DNA from: Bacteroidaceae bacterium
Lineage (GTDB): Bacteria; Bacteroidota; Bacteroidia; Bacteroidales; Bacteroidaceae
Assembly (NCBI GenBank): GCA_017548225.1
Contig: JAFYMV010000193.1
Coordinates: 1 to 7,905 of the forward strand
DNA: 7,905 nt
Direction of reading: 5' to 3'
Both the position numbers and the translations under genes were made by a program. The notes below the pieces were generated by a model. It searched no databases and was not told the origin of the DNA. It worked only from the letters and a program-made list of their open reading frames with translations. How positions within the stretch are numbered: the first letter of the stretch is position 1; each line of letters starts with the position of its first letter. Positions 6,593 to 7,905 of this stretch are shown in pieces.

Positions 6593-7261
6593 TCAATATC
6601 CTCTGCTTCCGAATATCATTGATCCGATGCGTACGATGGTGCTGCCCTCTTCGATGGCGATGGGGTAGTCGTCGGTCATGCCTTCGGAGAGTTGGCAGAA
6701 GGCATCGGAGTCGGCAAAGTGGGTGCTCTTGAGTTCGTCGAAGAACTGCTTCATCTGACGAAACTCGCCACGCACCTGCTCCATGTCGTCCGTATTGCTG
6801 CCTATAGCCATGAGGCCTGTGATGCGCACATGCGGCAGCTCGCGCCACGGCTCGGTAGCGAGTAGGGTGCGGCATTCGTCGATGGTAAGGCCATACTTGG
6901 TGTCTTCTTGGGCGATGTGTATCTGTAGCAGGCAGTCGATGACACGATTGTGCTTGGCAGCATGCTTGTCAATCTCGCGCAATAGACGGAAGGAGTCTAC
7001 GGCATGGATGAGGCTCACGAACGGAGCCATGTACTTGATCTTGTTGGTTTGCACATGCCCGGTAAAGTGCCATGCTATATCTTTGGGCAGTACGGCTGCT
7101 TTGGCTGCCATCTCTTGGATGTGGTTCTCGCCAAACATACGCTGCCCGGCATCGTAGGCCTCTTGCAGTGCCTCGATGGGCTGAAACTTGGATATAGCAA
7201 GCAAGCTCACTCCCTCGGGGAGCGAGCTGCGCAGTTGCTCTATTTTGTGGGCGATGGACAT
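6593..7261 (-). CDS. yggS: YggS/PLPBP-family pyridoxal phosphate-binding protein
   Basis: This 222-residue cytoplasmic protein belongs to the YggS/PROSC (PLPBP) family, which binds PLP in a single TIM-barrel domain and helps maintain PLP and amino-acid balance; no enzymatic reaction is established for the family. Visible family motifs are LLAISKFQP with the expected Schiff-base Lys25, FGENHIQE at 43-50, WHFTGHVQTNK at 64-74, GLMAI, and the C-terminal phosphate-binding region GSTIVRIGSMIFGSR. Two motifs differ from the commonest form: SKF replaces SKT, and LSEGMTDDY replaces LSMGMSxD. The length is normal. It starts 6 nt after the DUF4494 stop, so the two genes are almost certainly cotranscribed. 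Leftward transcription would end at the hairpin at 6535-6573. Confidence 0.95.
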   Translation of the reverse strand: MSIAHKIEQLRSSLPEGVSLLAISKFQPIEALQEAYDAGQRMFGENHIQEMAAKAAVLPKDIAWHFTGHVQTNKIKYMAPFVSLIHAVDSFRLLREIDKHAAKHNRVIDCLLQIHIAQEDTKYGLTIDECRTLLATEPWRELPHVRITGLMAIGSNTDDMEQVRGEFRQMKQFFDELKSTHFADSDAFCQLSEGMTDDYPIAIEEGSTIVRIGSMIFGSRGY

Positions 7262-7267
7262 GGCTTT

Positions 7268-7711
7268 TTAAATGTCTGCCTTATAAGGATATACATCCAT
7301 AATCGGTGTCTCGGTAACAGTGGCAATCTCGTAATCGCCAATGGTGCCCTTCATCTGCTCGTCGAGGTACTTGATAGCCTCGCGAAGGTCGGCAGCCTGT
7401 ACGAGAGCGTGTGAGGCACTCTTCTTCTCGGCACCGCTCTTCTCATCTACGGTGATGTAGAGGAGTTTGCACTTAAACCACTTGTCGGCACTCTCAAGGT
7501 CGCAGAAGAATATATCGGCAAACTTGACTGGCTTGATACCAGTAACCTCAAACTCGCCACTCATGAAGGGACGGATCTCCTCAAGGAAGCGCTTCTCGGC
7601 CTCGGTGAACGAAAGAGCATCTACGAGATAGGTCTCTGTAACGGGTTTCTCAAGACCATTCTCCATGGTCTTTACATATTTAACTTTGCATTCAAACCAT
7701 TTGTTCATCAT
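7268..7711 (-). CDS. DUF4494-family protein with internal duplication
   Basis: This 147-residue protein without signal peptide or membrane segment is presumably cytoplasmic. I recognise it as DUF4494, a Bacteroidetes family of unknown function. It consists of two related halves. Residues 5-68 begin WFECKVKYV, and residues 78-143 begin WFKCKLLYI. Each half continues with an acidic/polar turn, a strand ending in alanine (YLVDALSF, HALVQAAD), a helix (TEAEKRFLEEI, REAIKYLDEQM), then G-[ED]-[FY]-E-[VI] and a closing strand ending in D-[IV]-[FY]. This suggests an alpha/beta fold made by duplication. The start is ATGATG at 7711-7706; the upstream AGGAGA fits either ATG. The first ATG was chosen. 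It is the first gene of a two-gene operon with the YggS protein, hinting at a link to PLP or amino-acid metabolism, but this rests on position only. Confidence 0.9.
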   Translation of the reverse strand: MMNKWFECKVKYVKTMENGLEKPVTETYLVDALSFTEAEKRFLEEIRPFMSGEFEVTGIKPVKFADIFFCDLESADKWFKCKLLYITVDEKSGAEKKSASHALVQAADLREAIKYLDEQMKGTIGDYEIATVTETPIMDVYPYKADI

Positions 7712-7752
7712 AATCTTTTTCTCCTATTATTAGTTGTTGTTATTTGCGCCTA

Positions 7753-7784
7753 CAAAAATAGTGCAAGGCGAGAGAAATGCCAAA
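7753..7784 (-). promoter_or_regulatory. Bacteroidetes-type promoter for the DUF4494-yggS operon
   Basis: On the minus strand TTTG (7784-7781) is followed by 20 nt and then TATTTTTG (7760-7753), a full match to TTTG-N19-21-TAnnTTTG. A start about 7 nt downstream would give a leader of roughly 35 nt containing AGGAGA. The -33 box lies in the left arm of the inverted repeat at 7774-7851, so a protein bound there could compete with RNA polymerase. Confidence 0.85.
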
Positions 7785-7851
7785 TCTCAACGAATGAATG
7801 TACAGAAAATGCGTATTTTCTGTACTGAGTGAGGCAGAGATTTGGCATTTC
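7774..7851. repeat. Symmetric nested inverted repeat over the promoter
   Basis: Outer arms GAAATGCCAAATCTC (7774-7788) and GAGATTTGGCATTTC (7837-7851) are perfect 15-bp reverse complements. Inner arms GTACAGAAAAT (7800-7810) and ATTTTCTGTAC (7815-7825) form a perfect 11-bp stem around GCGT. Outer and inner arms are separated by exactly 11 nt on each side. Beyond the outer arms an imperfect match continues to CTATTTTTG on one side and CTATTTTG on the other. No T tract follows, so this is not a simple terminator. It could be an operator or a folded inverted duplication. Confidence 0.85.
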
Positions 7852-7862
7852 CGAGCCGCAGC

Positions 7863-7905
7863 CTATTTTGCCTTTCTCTTCGGCCGGCGACCTAAAGGTT
7901 CAAGC
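7863..7905 (-). CDS. Possible 3' end of a further leftward gene (partial)
   Basis: On the minus strand one frame open at the window edge reads LEPLGRRPKRKAK and then TAG at 7865-7863. A strongly basic tail of this kind is common at the C-terminus of nucleic-acid-binding proteins. With only 13 codons visible the frame could be chance, and the protein cannot be identified. If it is real, the inverted repeat at 7774-7851 lies between two same-strand genes. Confidence 0.35.
   Translation of the reverse strand, partial: LEPLGRRPKRKAK

Noticed and set aside
6783..7414. Plus-strand frames of 124 and 136 codons
   Set aside because: They lie opposite yggS and the DUF4494 gene, overlap each other and have no recognisable features.
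7800..7825. Inner hairpin as a Rho-independent terminator of the upstream leftward gene
   Set aside because: The 11-bp stem is strong, but no T tract follows on the minus strand and it belongs to a larger symmetric structure over a promoter.

Overview
The window looks like a chromosomal segment from a Bacteroidales bacterium, probably Prevotella-like. The reasons are: Bacteroidetes-type promoter matches (TTTG, 19-21 nt, TAnnTTTG), AT-rich leaders without strong Shine-Dalgarno sites, a secreted GH29 fucosidase, a large lectin-like protein ending in the IYDLxGRRV...KGVYIVNxKKVVIK tail typical of this phylum, and a DUF4494 gene, a family I know from Bacteroidetes. The genus is an inference.

Layout. 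Positions 1-1235 hold no convincing intact gene. This stretch is a mosaic of short tandem repeats (units of 7, 8 and 10 nt), palindromes, a leftward terminator-like hairpin, a probable broken or very small secreted-protein ORF (301-478), and a GC-rich island (about 928-1016) in an AT-rich background. The stretch ends in a leader with two hairpins and a C8 tract just before the first large gene.

Positions 1236-6461 form a plus-strand pair separated by 45 nt. The first gene encodes a 510-residue exported GH29 alpha-L-fucosidase with a C-terminal F5/8 (discoidin/CBM32-like) domain. The second encodes a 1215-residue exported modular protein: an N-terminal beta-sandwich-like region, a GEVED-like region, then three beta-trefoil-like modules alternating with three small beta-rich modules, and a short C-terminal sorting-like tail. 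The pair probably works at the cell surface on fucosylated host glycans, with the fucosidase cleaving and the modular protein binding. The glycan target is inferred.

A strong hairpin at 6535-6573 with T-rich sequence on both strands separates this pair from a leftward operon. That operon is a DUF4494 gene (7268-7711) followed after 6 nt by a YggS/PLPBP-family PLP-binding protein (6593-7261), driven by a near-perfect Bacteroidetes promoter at 7753-7784. The promoter lies in a symmetric nested inverted repeat (7774-7851). At the right edge there may be the last 13 codons of another leftward gene.

No tRNA, rRNA, CRISPR array, insertion sequence or complete SusC/SusD pair is visible. The most interesting parts are the nested palindrome over the DUF4494 promoter, the series of unrelated sequences sharing a three-unit repeat format in the left intergenic region, and the alternating-module lectin-like partner of the fucosidase.
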